A stretch of 64,000 nt of DNA from Streptomyces djakartensis. Lineage in GTDB: Bacteria; Actinomycetota; Actinomycetes; Streptomycetales; Streptomycetaceae. The stretch is taken from assembly GCF_014651075.1 (NCBI RefSeq), contig NZ_BMWE01000014.1:123791-187790 (forward strand), given 5' to 3'. The notes beneath the pieces were generated by a model. The model saw nothing but the letters and a program-made list of their open reading frames with translations. It did not search any database and was not told where the DNA came from. Positions 34,730 to 42,452 of this stretch are shown in pieces. A program made the position numbers and the translations under genes. Within the stretch, counting starts at the first letter, position 1. Every line of letters starts with the position of its first letter.

Positions 34730-35899
34730 ATGGACCTCGACTTCACCGCCGCCGAGGACGCCTTCCGCGCCGGGATCCGGGACTGGCTCGCCTCCCACGT
34801 GCCGCCGGCCCCGCTGCCGTCACTGGAGACCGCCGAGGGGTTCGCGGCTCACCGGGAGTGGGAACGCGCGCTGTTCGCCGGAGGCTGGTCGGTGGTCTCC
34901 TGGCCCGAGGAGTACGGCGGCCGGGGCTCCACCCTCCTGGAGTGGCTGATCTTCGAGGAGGAGTACTACCGGGCCGGCGCGCCCGGCCGGGTCTCCCAGA
35001 ACGGCATCAGCCTGCTCGCTCCGACCCTGTTCGAGTACGGCACCGACGAGCAGCGTGCGCGCGTCCTGCCGCCCATGGCCAGCGGTGAGGTGATCTGGGC
35101 GCAGGCCTGGTCCGAGCCCGAGGCGGGTTCCGATCTCGCCTCGCTGCGGTCCACCGCCGTGCGGTCGGAGGGCGGCTGGCGCCTCAGCGGCCAGAAGACC
35201 TGGTCGTCCCGCGCGGCCTTCGCCGACCGCGCGTTCGGCCTCTTCCGCAGCGATCCGGACGCGGAGCGCCCGCACCGGGGCCTGACGTACCTGATGTTCC
35301 CGCTGGACGCGGACGGGGTGACCGTGCGGCCGATCGGGCGGCTGGACGGCAAGCCGGCCTTCGCCGAGATCTTTCTCGACGACGTGTTCGTGCCGGACGA
35401 GGACGTCATCGGCGAGCCGGGCCAGGGCTGGCGGGTCGCGATGAGCACCACCGGCAACGAGCGCGGACTGACCCTGCGCAGCCCCGGCCGCTTCACCGCC
35501 GCCGCCGACCGGCTGGCCGCCTTGTGGCGCGGTGCCGCCGGCCCCGGCGGCACCGCGCTGCGTGACCGGGTCGCCGACGCTGTGATCGGCGCCCGCGCCT
35601 ACCAGCTGTCCGCCTACGCCCACGCCTCACGGATCGCCGCCGGCGGGTCGATCGGCGCCGAGTCCAGCCTCAACAAGGTCTTCTGGTCCGAGCTCGACAT
35701 CGCCCTGCACGAGACGGCCCTCGATCTGCTCGGTCCGTGGGGCGAACTGTCCGACGAGGCCACTCAGGCACCGGCGCACGGCAGTTGGGCGGAGGGGTAC
35801 ACGTTCTCGCTGGCCGGGCCCATCTACGCCGGCACCAACGAGATCCAGCGCGACATCATCGCCGAGCGGCTGCTCGGCCTTCCGAAGGGACGCCGGTGA
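34730..35899 (+). CDS. Acyl-CoA dehydrogenase, large subunit (FadE30/FadE32-like)
   Basis: 389 residues from ATG 34730 (GTG one codon earlier is possible; AGGAGG just upstream). Acyl-CoA dehydrogenase domains in order: N-terminal helical, middle beta with WSEPEAGSDLASLRSTAV and RLSGQKTWSSRA, and C-terminal helical with ERGLTLRSPGRF and FSLAGPIYAGTNEIQRDIIA. FAD enzyme for alpha,beta-desaturation of steroid-derived CoA thioesters. Overlaps the next fadE gene by one base (TGATG), fitting the two-gene heteromeric dehydrogenases of steroid catabolism. Confidence 0.85.
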   Translation: MDLDFTAAEDAFRAGIRDWLASHVPPAPLPSLETAEGFAAHREWERALFAGGWSVVSWPEEYGGRGSTLLEWLIFEEEYYRAGAPGRVSQNGISLLAPTLFEYGTDEQRARVLPPMASGEVIWAQAWSEPEAGSDLASLRSTAVRSEGGWRLSGQKTWSSRAAFADRAFGLFRSDPDAERPHRGLTYLMFPLDADGVTVRPIGRLDGKPAFAEIFLDDVFVPDEDVIGEPGQGWRVAMSTTGNERGLTLRSPGRFTAAADRLAALWRGAAGPGGTALRDRVADAVIGARAYQLSAYAHASRIAAGGSIGAESSLNKVFWSELDIALHETALDLLGPWGELSDEATQAPAHGSWAEGYTFSLAGPIYAGTNEIQRDIIAERLLGLPKGRR

Positions 35900-36939
35900 T
35901 GCGGTTCCTCCCCGACGCCGAGCAGCGGGAGTTCGCCCGCACGCTGGACGGCATGCTGGGATCCGCCGGTACTCCGGGCGCCGTACGGTCCTGGGCGTGC
36001 GGCGACCACGGACCCGGGCGCGCCCTGTGGGCCCGGCTCGCCGAGGCGGGCGTCTTCGCCCTCGCCGTGCCCGAGGAGCACGACGGCCTGGGACTCCTCC
36101 CCGTGGAACTGGCCGTCGCCTTCGGCGAGCTGGGCCGCCATGCCGTGCCCGGCCCGCTGGTGGAGACGGCCGCCGCCGGTGCTCTCCTCGGCCGGCTCGG
36201 GGGCGACGCCGCCCGCGCCTGGCTGCCGCGGCTCGCCTCGGGCGAGGCCGTGGCGTCCCTGTGCGTCCTGTCGTCCGAGGGCAGCCCGTACGCCCTGGAC
36301 GCCGACATCGCCGACGCGGTGTTCGTCGTGGACGGCGACACCGTACGCCTCGCGGAGTCGCACGGTCCGGTGCAGCCGTCGGCCGACCCGGCGCGGAGGC
36401 TGGCCCGTCCGCTCGGTGGCACCGTGCTGGAGCGGGGACCGAAGGTGGCGGCGGCCGCCGCGCACGCCGTGGAGGTCGCGGCGCTGGCCACGGCCGCCCA
36501 GGGCCTGGGGCTGGGACGCGCGCTGCTGGAACGCACCGTGGAGTACGTCCGGCGGCGCACCCAGTTCGGGGTGGCCGTCGGCTCGTTCCAGGCGGTCAAG
36601 CACCGCCTGGCCGACACCCTCATCGCGCTGGAGTTCGCCCAGCCCCTGGTCCACTCCGCGGCCCTGGCGCTGGCGGCGGGCGATCCGGCGTCCGGGCGGG
36701 AGATCGCCGCGGCGAAGGTGGCGGCCGGTGAGGCGGCGCACGCGTCGGCCCGTACGGCCCTGCACCTCCACGGCGCCCTCGGCTACACCGCGGAACCGGA
36801 CCTGTCCCTGTGGATCCGCAAGGCCCGCCCGCTGCGCACCGCGTGGGGTGATCCGGCCGCCTGCCGGGCCCGTGTGCTCGCGGCGGCGCCGTCCGGCCCG
36901 GGCGGTGTCACGGGGTGGTTTTCAGCCGCCCGAGTGTGA
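35899..36939 (+). CDS. Acyl-CoA dehydrogenase, small subunit
   Basis: 346 residues from ATG 35899. Shorter, more divergent acyl-CoA dehydrogenase: EEHDGLGLLPVELAVAFGEL, VEYVRRRTQFGVAVGSFQAV, KHRLADTLIALEFAQPLVHS and LHLHGALGYTAEPDLSLWIR. The middle beta domain lacks the usual S-D-P/G-S-D flavin motif, as in the second subunit of alpha2beta2 FadE pairs. Its last 32 bases overlap tail-to-tail with ipdC. Confidence 0.82.
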   Translation: MRFLPDAEQREFARTLDGMLGSAGTPGAVRSWACGDHGPGRALWARLAEAGVFALAVPEEHDGLGLLPVELAVAFGELGRHAVPGPLVETAAAGALLGRLGGDAARAWLPRLASGEAVASLCVLSSEGSPYALDADIADAVFVVDGDTVRLAESHGPVQPSADPARRLARPLGGTVLERGPKVAAAAAHAVEVAALATAAQGLGLGRALLERTVEYVRRRTQFGVAVGSFQAVKHRLADTLIALEFAQPLVHSAALALAAGDPASGREIAAAKVAAGEAAHASARTALHLHGALGYTAEPDLSLWIRKARPLRTAWGDPAACRARVLAAAPSGPGGVTGWFSAARV

Positions 36940-37972
36940 CGTGTGCCTCCGTCATGATCCTTTCGACGAGTTCGGCGCAGGACGGCAGATCGTCTATGAG
37001 TCCGCCGACCTGGCCGCAGGCCATGACGCCGAGGTCCGTGCGGCCGTCGACCATCGCGGCCTTGAGGAACATCGGTGTGCCGGCCGCCAGCAGGACCTGG
37101 CTCCAGGTGAGTTCCCTGCCGTGCTTCATGGCCAGGCCGTCGCGTGCCAGGCCGGCCCAGCTCATGCCGGACTCCCGCTTGAAGGCGGAGGCCTGCCGCA
37201 GGGCGCGCAGCAGGCCGGCCGCGCGGCCGGAGCGCTCCAGCGTGTCCACGAGGTCGGTGCGCAGCATCCGGTGCGGCAGGCCGTCGACCTTGGTGGTGAC
37301 GGTGATGTCCTGGACGCCCGCGGCGAGGTAGCGGGCCTTGACGGCGTCGGGGACGGTGCTGTCGGAGGTGAGCAGGAAGCGGGTGCCCATGGCGATGCCG
37401 GCGGCGCCGTAGGCCAGCGCGGCCACCAGTCCGCGTCCGTCGCGGAATCCGCCGGCGGCGATCACCGGGATGTCCACGGCGTCCACGACCTGCGGCAGCA
37501 GGACGGTCGTGGCGACGCCGCCGGTGTGGCCGCCGCCCTCCCCGCCCTGCACGAGAACGGCGTCGGCACCCCATGCCGCGACCTTCTCCGCGTGCCGCCG
37601 GGCACCCACGGTCGGAATCACGATGACCCCGGCATCCTTCAGACGGTCGATCAGTTCCCGTCGGGGGGCGAGCGCGAACGAGGCCACTCGCACGCCCTCG
37701 TCGATGATGATCCGCACCCTCTCCCCCGCGTCCGAGGCGTCGGCCCGCAGGTTGACGCCGAAGGGCACGTCGGTGCGGGACTTGACCTCGCGCACCGCCG
37801 AGCGGAGCCGGTCCGGGGTCATGGTGGCGGACGCGAGGATCCCCAGGGCGCCGGCGCCGGCGGCGGCGGAGACCAGGCGGGGGCCCGCCACCCAGCCCAT
37901 GCCGGTCTGGACGAGGGGGGTCCGGACCCCGACCAGTGCAGTGAGGGCGGTGGCGATCGTGACGCCGCTCAT
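36908..37972 (-). CDS. ipdC: IpdC-like flavin-dependent enoyl reductase/dehydrogenase
   Basis: 354 residues. Nitronate-monooxygenase/IpdC-type TIM barrel: RTPLVQTGMGWVAGPRLVSA at the N-terminus, PFGVNLRADASDAGERV, ADAVLVQGGEGGGHTGG (FMN phosphate loop), PVIAAGGFRDGRGLVAALAY and GAAGIAMGTRFLLTSDS. Mycobacterial IpdC introduces the C/D-ring double bond needed before ring D opening. Start overlaps ipdB by 4 bp; last gene of the echA20-ipdA-ipdB-ipdC chain. Confidence 0.88.
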   Translation of the reverse strand: MSGVTIATALTALVGVRTPLVQTGMGWVAGPRLVSAAAGAGALGILASATMTPDRLRSAVREVKSRTDVPFGVNLRADASDAGERVRIIIDEGVRVASFALAPRRELIDRLKDAGVIVIPTVGARRHAEKVAAWGADAVLVQGGEGGGHTGGVATTVLLPQVVDAVDIPVIAAGGFRDGRGLVAALAYGAAGIAMGTRFLLTSDSTVPDAVKARYLAAGVQDITVTTKVDGLPHRMLRTDLVDTLERSGRAAGLLRALRQASAFKRESGMSWAGLARDGLAMKHGRELTWSQVLLAAGTPMFLKAAMVDGRTDLGVMACGQVGGLIDDLPSCAELVERIMTEAHVTLGRLKTTP

Positions 37973-38742
37973 GCCGGCACCTCACGGTCACGGGCGCCCT
38001 TCGGGTCGATGACCTCCCGGATCAGGCGCAGCTCCGCGGCGGTGGGCTCGCGGGTGCGGGGCACCTCGTCGGGGACGGTGAGCGCGAAGCTTGTGGCCTG
38101 CGCGACCTGCTCGGCCGTGACGCCCGGGTGCAGTGCGCGCAGTCGCATCGTGCGGTCCGGGGTGGCGAAGTCGAAGACGCCGAGGTCGCTGATGACCTCC
38201 CGGACGTCGTGGAAGCGGGTGGCCGACGGCCCGGCCTCGGCGGCACGGTCGAAGCCGGCTCCGCACACCATGTCGACCCGCTCGACGAAGACCCGCCGGG
38301 AGTGTCTGGGCACCCAGTAACTCGTGGGGTTGTTGAGCGTGTTGACGGGTGCGCCTCGTACGCCCAGGAGTTGCCGGGTGGGGCGGGACCAGTCGCCGAC
38401 GCAGGAGATGTTCTGGTTGCCGTGGCGGTCGATCTGCGCGGCGCCCATCATCACGTGCCGCCGTCCCGTGGCCACGAGGGCCAGGTGCTGGCGGTAGGGC
38501 AGCCAGCCCTCCACCACGTCGGCGCGCTCCCCGACCGCCGGGACGTCGCCGATCAGCAGTGCCTCGCCGTCGGTCAGCAGCAGATCGGGGGCGAAGGTGA
38601 GCCTCGCCAGGCGTGCCCCGATGGTGGGGACGATGCCCATGGGACTGGCCAGGACCTCCCCGGCGTGGCGCCAGGCCTCGGCGCAGGCCACCACGCAGTA
38701 CTCGGCTCGTGTCACCCCGGTCGTCGCCGTCCCGCCGCTCAT
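37969..38742 (-). CDS. ipdB: IpdB-like ring-hydrolase beta subunit
   Basis: 257 residues. CoA-transferase-fold protein: EYCVVACAEAWRHAGEVLAS, GIVPTIGARLARLTFAPDLL, LTDGEALLIGDVPAVGERAD and IDRHGNQNISCVGDWSRPTR. IpdAB lacks CoA-transferase activity and instead opens steroid ring C of COCHEA-CoA by a retro-Claisen hydrolysis. Overlaps ipdA and ipdC by 4 bp each, so subunits are co-translated. Confidence 0.9.
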   Translation of the reverse strand: MSGGTATTGVTRAEYCVVACAEAWRHAGEVLASPMGIVPTIGARLARLTFAPDLLLTDGEALLIGDVPAVGERADVVEGWLPYRQHLALVATGRRHVMMGAAQIDRHGNQNISCVGDWSRPTRQLLGVRGAPVNTLNNPTSYWVPRHSRRVFVERVDMVCGAGFDRAAEAGPSATRFHDVREVISDLGVFDFATPDRTMRLRALHPGVTAEQVAQATSFALTVPDEVPRTREPTAAELRLIREVIDPKGARDREVPA

Positions 38743-39608
38743 CGCTGCCGCTCCTCGTGAAAGGCCGTCACCGCGGCCTGGTAGGCCTCTTCGTCGCCGG
38801 ACAGGAACCGCTCGGTGAACGCCCGCCAGGCCTCCGGGTCGCGGGCGGCCCGGGCGTAGGCACGCTGGAATTCCTCGTCACGGTCGTGGTCCGGGACGCA
38901 GGAGGTGAAGTGCGCGCCGTTCGGACTCTGCACGACGCCGGTCACGAAGGCGCGTTTGACCAGCAGCGTCTGCGGGCCCGCCGCCTTGAGCAGGTCGGCG
39001 GTGTCCACGATCCGCTCACAGGAGACGTAGGCGGTGTCGGCGGCCTGGCAGAAGAGGTCGTCGAAGTAGGGGTCGGGGCCGAGGTACTGGGCGTTGCCGT
39101 GCAGGTCCGCCCGGTTGAGGTGGACGAACGCGGCGTCCAGACGCAGGGCGGGGACCGCGACGAGCTCCTCGCCGTCCTCGTACGGTGAGGTGACGGTGCG
39201 CAGGCGCGGGTTGACCCGCGGCACGTCCGAGCCGAGGCCGGCCCGGACCGGCAGGAAGGGCAGCCGCTGGGCGGCCGCGGTCAGGCCCCACATGAACATC
39301 GCCTCGTCCAGCTCGACCAGTTCGAATGCGGCGCGCTGCCGGGCGGCGGTGAAGTGCGGCTCCAGCGCGATGGAGTCGAGGGTGGCGAAGGGGGCGACGA
39401 GGGTGCGGATCCGACCCGCCGCGGCGAGGAGCCCCACGTCCGGGCCGCCGTAGGACACCACGGTGAGGTCCGTGACGTCGGAGCGGAGCAGTGCGCGGAC
39501 CAGCGCCATCGGCTTGCGGCGCGATCCCCAGCCGCCGATCCCGAGGGTCATGCCGGTGCGCAGCCGGCCCACGACCTCCGCGGCTGTCATCGCCTTGTCC
39601 CTGCTCAT
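38739..39608 (-). CDS. ipdA: IpdA-like ring-hydrolase alpha subunit
   Basis: 289 residues from ATG 39608; the longer frame beyond has poor composition. CoA-transferase-fold alpha subunit: VVGRLRTGMTLGIGGWGSRR, DLTVVSYGGPDVGLLAAAGR, LDEAMFMWGLTAAAQRLPFL and LRLDAAFVHLNRADLHGNAQ. Partner of IpdB in opening the last steroid ring. 4-bp overlaps on both sides. Confidence 0.9.
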   Translation of the reverse strand: MSRDKAMTAAEVVGRLRTGMTLGIGGWGSRRKPMALVRALLRSDVTDLTVVSYGGPDVGLLAAAGRIRTLVAPFATLDSIALEPHFTAARQRAAFELVELDEAMFMWGLTAAAQRLPFLPVRAGLGSDVPRVNPRLRTVTSPYEDGEELVAVPALRLDAAFVHLNRADLHGNAQYLGPDPYFDDLFCQAADTAYVSCERIVDTADLLKAAGPQTLLVKRAFVTGVVQSPNGAHFTSCVPDHDRDEEFQRAYARAARDPEAWRAFTERFLSGDEEAYQAAVTAFHEERQR

Positions 39609-40372
39609 GGGTGCTGCCCCTCCCTGGTGGGCCGGTCCGTGCCGAACGTGGCGCGGACCCGCTCGGCGACGCCGCTGAGATTGGCCTCGAAGGTGAAGCC
39701 CTGCTCGAAGCGGTAGCTGCGGCGGACGTCCACCGGGTCGATGCCGTTGATCGCGGCCTTGGCGAGGCGGATCAGGGAGCCGTCCTTGGCGGCGATCTCC
39801 CCGGCCAGCTCCAGGGCCGCCTCGAGGAGCCGCTCGCGCGGTACGACCCGCCACACCGAGCCGTGGCGGTGCAGTTCCTCGGCGGCAGCGGTACGGGACG
39901 TGTAGTAGAGCGCCCGCATCAGGTGCTGCGGGACCAGCCGGGCGAGGTGGGTGGCGGCGCCGAGCGCGCCGCGGTCCAGTTCGGGCAGGCCGAAGGTGGC
40001 GTCCTCACTGGCCACGATCGCGTCGGCGTTCCCGACGAGACCGATGCCGCCGCCCAGGCAGAAGCCCTGCACCGCGGCGACGACCGGGACCTCGCAGTCG
40101 TAGACCGCCGCGAAGGCCTCGTAGCAGCCGCGATTGGCGCCGATCAGGGCGTCGTGGCCGGCCGATCGCCGCACTTCCTTGATGTCGACGCCGGCGTTGA
40201 ATCCGCGGCCCGTCGCCGTGAGGACGACACAGCGCACATGGGGATCGCAACCCGCCGCGCGCACGGCGGTGGCGAGGTCGTACCAGCCCTGTACGGGAAG
40301 GGCGTTGACCGGCGGGTAGTCCACGGTGACGACGGCGACGCCCTCCGCGGGGCTTGCGGTGGAGACACCCAT
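39605..40372 (-). CDS. echA20: Enoyl-CoA hydratase family ring hydrolase, EchA20-like
   Basis: 255 residues, ATG 40372. Crotonase fold: VAVVTVDYPPVNALPVQGWY, oxyanion-hole motif GRGFNAGVDIKEVRRSAGHD, VVAAVQGFCLGGGIGLVGNA and ATFGLPELDRGALGAATHLA. EchA20 hydrolyses ring D of HIEC-CoA in mycobacteria. First gene of the leftward chain. The operator at 40394-40407 is 22 bp upstream of its start. Confidence 0.87.
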   Translation of the reverse strand: MGVSTASPAEGVAVVTVDYPPVNALPVQGWYDLATAVRAAGCDPHVRCVVLTATGRGFNAGVDIKEVRRSAGHDALIGANRGCYEAFAAVYDCEVPVVAAVQGFCLGGGIGLVGNADAIVASEDATFGLPELDRGALGAATHLARLVPQHLMRALYYTSRTAAAEELHRHGSVWRVVPRERLLEAALELAGEIAAKDGSLIRLAKAAINGIDPVDVRRSYRFEQGFTFEANLSGVAERVRATFGTDRPTREGQHP

Positions 40373-40393
40373 GAGCGGATCAGCTACCTTTCC

Positions 40394-40407
40394 ACCAAAC
40401 GTTTGTT
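40394..40407. promoter_or_regulatory. KstR2-like operator between echA20 and the SDR gene
   Basis: ACCAAACGTTTGTT, near-symmetric, in the 78-bp divergent spacer. It shares ACCAAAC..TTGTTAGG with the site at 34702 and differs from the published KstR2 consensus by one base in each half. Confidence 0.7.
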
Positions 40408-40450
40408 AGGTGTGAAGGTAGCAGCGGAGCACACGTCGCGGGAGGCCCCG

Positions 40451-41227
40451 ATGGCATCGATCACGGATCTGACCGGACGGGTCGCGGTGGTGACCGGCGG
40501 CACCCGGGGCGTGGGCGCCGGCATCACCCGTGCCTTACTGGAGACCGGCGCCGAAGTGGTGATGTGCGCCCGGCGCCCGCCGGACGAGCCCGTCGAAGCG
40601 GCCGGGCGCGCCGCCCGGTTCCGTCCCCTCGACCTGCGCGACGCGGACGCGGCCGGCTCCTTCTTCGAGCAGGTACGCGCCGACCACGGCAGGCTGGACA
40701 TCCTCGTCAACAACGCCGGGGGCACGCCGTACCGGCCGCTCGAGGAGGGCGGAGCCGAACGGCACGCCCGGGTGGTCCAGCTGAATCTGCTGGCCCCCCT
40801 GACCGCATCCCTCGCCGCGTACGAGCTGATGCGCTCCCAGCCGGGCGGCGGGTCGATCGTCATGATCGGCAGTGTCAGCGGCAGCCGCCCGTCACCGGGC
40901 TCGGCGGCCTATGGCGCGGCCAAGGCGGGGCTGGAGCACCTCGCTCGCAGCATGGCCGTGGAATGGGCGCCGCGGATCAGGGTCAACACCCTGGTCCTCG
41001 GCATGGTCCGCACCGAGCTGTCGCATCTGCACTACGGCGACGACAACGGCATCACCGCCGTCGGCCGGACGGTGCCGCTCGGGCGGCTCGCCGACCCGGC
41101 CGAGGTGGGCGACGCCTGCGTCTTCCTGGTCTCCGACCGTGCGGCGTACATCAGCGGCGCCAGCCTGCTCGTCCACGGGGGCGGCGAACGCCCGGCCTTC
41201 CTCGACGCGGCCGGAGCCGGCGGCTGA
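40451..41227 (+). CDS. Short-chain dehydrogenase of the steroid cluster (Rv3549c-like)
   Basis: 258 residues from ATG 40451 (GGAGGCCCCG upstream). Rossmann cofactor site VAVVTGGTRGVGAGITRALL, DILVNNAGGTPYRP, catalytic Ser in VMIGSVSGSRPSPG and Y-xxx-K in SAAYGAAKAGLEHLA. NAD(P)-dependent oxidoreductase; its substrate is probably a hydroxyacyl-CoA intermediate of ring C/D breakdown. Its place between echA20 and another SDR matches the mycobacterial order. Confidence 0.85.
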   Translation: MASITDLTGRVAVVTGGTRGVGAGITRALLETGAEVVMCARRPPDEPVEAAGRAARFRPLDLRDADAAGSFFEQVRADHGRLDILVNNAGGTPYRPLEEGGAERHARVVQLNLLAPLTASLAAYELMRSQPGGGSIVMIGSVSGSRPSPGSAAYGAAKAGLEHLARSMAVEWAPRIRVNTLVLGMVRTELSHLHYGDDNGITAVGRTVPLGRLADPAEVGDACVFLVSDRAAYISGASLLVHGGGERPAFLDAAGAGG

Positions 41228-41263
41228 CCCGCCGGGCGGCTTTTCGGACTTGCGGACCTCAGG

Positions 41264-41319
41264 CCTTCGGATGCCCAGACCTTCGGACGCCCAGGCCTTC
41301 AGGCCCCCTGGCCTTCAGG
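41264..41319. repeat. Tandem 16-bp imperfect repeat in an operon spacer
   Basis: Three and a half copies of a 16-base unit starting CCTTCGG/CCTTCAGG at 41264, 41280, 41296 and 41312, filling most of the 114-bp spacer between the two SDR genes. Possibly replication slippage. Confidence 0.75.
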
Positions 41320-41341
41320 TTCCCACGAGAGGAGTCAGATC

Positions 41342-42250
41342 ATGGCCGGACTGTGCAGTGAACGCGTCGCCGTCGTCACCGGGGCGGGGCGCGGACTCGG
41401 CCGGGCGCACGCCCTCGCTCTCGCCGCCGAAGGCGCCAAGGTCGTCGTCAACGACCTCGGCACCGGCCTCGACGGCACCGGCGCCGCGGCCGGGCCCGCC
41501 CGGCTCGTCGCGGAGGAGATCCGGACACGCGGCGGGCAGGCGGTCGCGCACGACGGGGACGTGGCCACGACCGAGGGCGCGGCCTCGCTGGTCCGCACGG
41601 CCGTCGAGACCTACGGACGGCTCGACACACTGGTCAACAACGCCGGTTTCCTGCGCGACCGCATGCTGGTGAACCTGGACGAGGACGACTGGGACGCCGT
41701 CATGCGTGTGCACCTCAAGGGGCACTTCCTGCCGCTGAAGCACGCTGCGGCGCACTGGCGCGCCGAGGCCAGGGCAGGCCGGGTCCCGGCGGCCCGTGTC
41801 GTGAACACCAGCAGCGGGGCGGGGCTGCTGGGCAGCGTCGGCCAGGGCAACTATTCGGCGGCCAAGGCAGGGATCCTCGGGCTGACCCTGGTGGCCGCCG
41901 CCGAACTGCGCCGTTACGGCGTCCTGGTCAACGCCATCGCTCCGGCGGCCCGGACGCGTATGACCGAGACGACGTTCGCCGAGACCATGGCGGCCCCAGG
42001 GGAAGGCTTCGACGCCATGGCCCCGGAGAACGTGTCGCCGCTCGTCGTGTGGCTGGGTTCCGCCGCCTCGGCCGGGGTGACGGGGCGCGTCTTCGAGGCG
42101 GAGGGCGGCCGCATCACCGTCATGGAGGGCTGGCGTCCCGGCCCCACGGCGGACAAGGGCGCCCGCTGGTCCCCGGCCGAGGCCGGGGAGGCGGCGCTGA
42201 GGCTCCTCGCCGGGGCGACGTCACCGAAGCCGGTGTACGGCGCCCAGTGA
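41342..42250 (+). CDS. Short-chain dehydrogenase of the steroid cluster (Rv3548c-like)
   Basis: 302 residues from ATG 41342 (GAGAGGAG upstream). VAVVTGAGRGLGRAHALALA cofactor site with the longer N-D-L-G-T-G-x-D-G-T-G insertion typical of MFE-2-type hydroxyacyl-CoA dehydrogenases, TLVNNAGFLRDRMLVNLDED, and the S/Y/K set in NTSSGAGLLGSVGQGNYSAA then KAGILGL. Likely beta-hydroxyacyl-CoA dehydrogenation. Last gene of the rightward arm of the cluster. Confidence 0.87.
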   Translation: MAGLCSERVAVVTGAGRGLGRAHALALAAEGAKVVVNDLGTGLDGTGAAAGPARLVAEEIRTRGGQAVAHDGDVATTEGAASLVRTAVETYGRLDTLVNNAGFLRDRMLVNLDEDDWDAVMRVHLKGHFLPLKHAAAHWRAEARAGRVPAARVVNTSSGAGLLGSVGQGNYSAAKAGILGLTLVAAAELRRYGVLVNAIAPAARTRMTETTFAETMAAPGEGFDAMAPENVSPLVVWLGSAASAGVTGRVFEAEGGRITVMEGWRPGPTADKGARWSPAEAGEAALRLLAGATSPKPVYGAQ

Positions 42251-42264
42251 GCGAAACATTTCGC
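42251..42264. promoter_or_regulatory. Palindrome upstream of the xylan unit
   Basis: GCGAAA-CA-TTTCGC, perfect 6-base arms, directly after the SDR stop and 28 bases upstream of a predicted -35 box. Short CGAAA/TTTCG palindromes have been described upstream of streptomycete xylanase genes, so it may be an operator for a sugar-responsive repressor. Confidence 0.45.
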
Positions 42265-42291
42265 TGCTTCCATCGAATGCTGCGAGAAGTA

Positions 42292-42319
42292 TTGACGCCC
42301 CGTCAGGGACTCCTATCAT
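42292..42319 (+). promoter_or_regulatory. Sigma-70-type promoter for the xylan unit
   Basis: TTGACG, 16-base spacer, TATCAT, about 134 bases upstream of the GH43 start. A second TTGACG occurs at 42341. The good match to the vegetative consensus is uncommon in this GC-rich sequence. Confidence 0.55.
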
Positions 42320-42452
42320 CCAAGACGTTCGACATGACAGTTGACGTTCGAGATATGGAACACCCTCTCTCTCGTGCGCCGCTCGGACCAGGCCCCGCAC
42401 CATTCGCTCCACCCCCTCCCCCGGCAGCCCCACCGAAAGGGCGGCACCCCCC

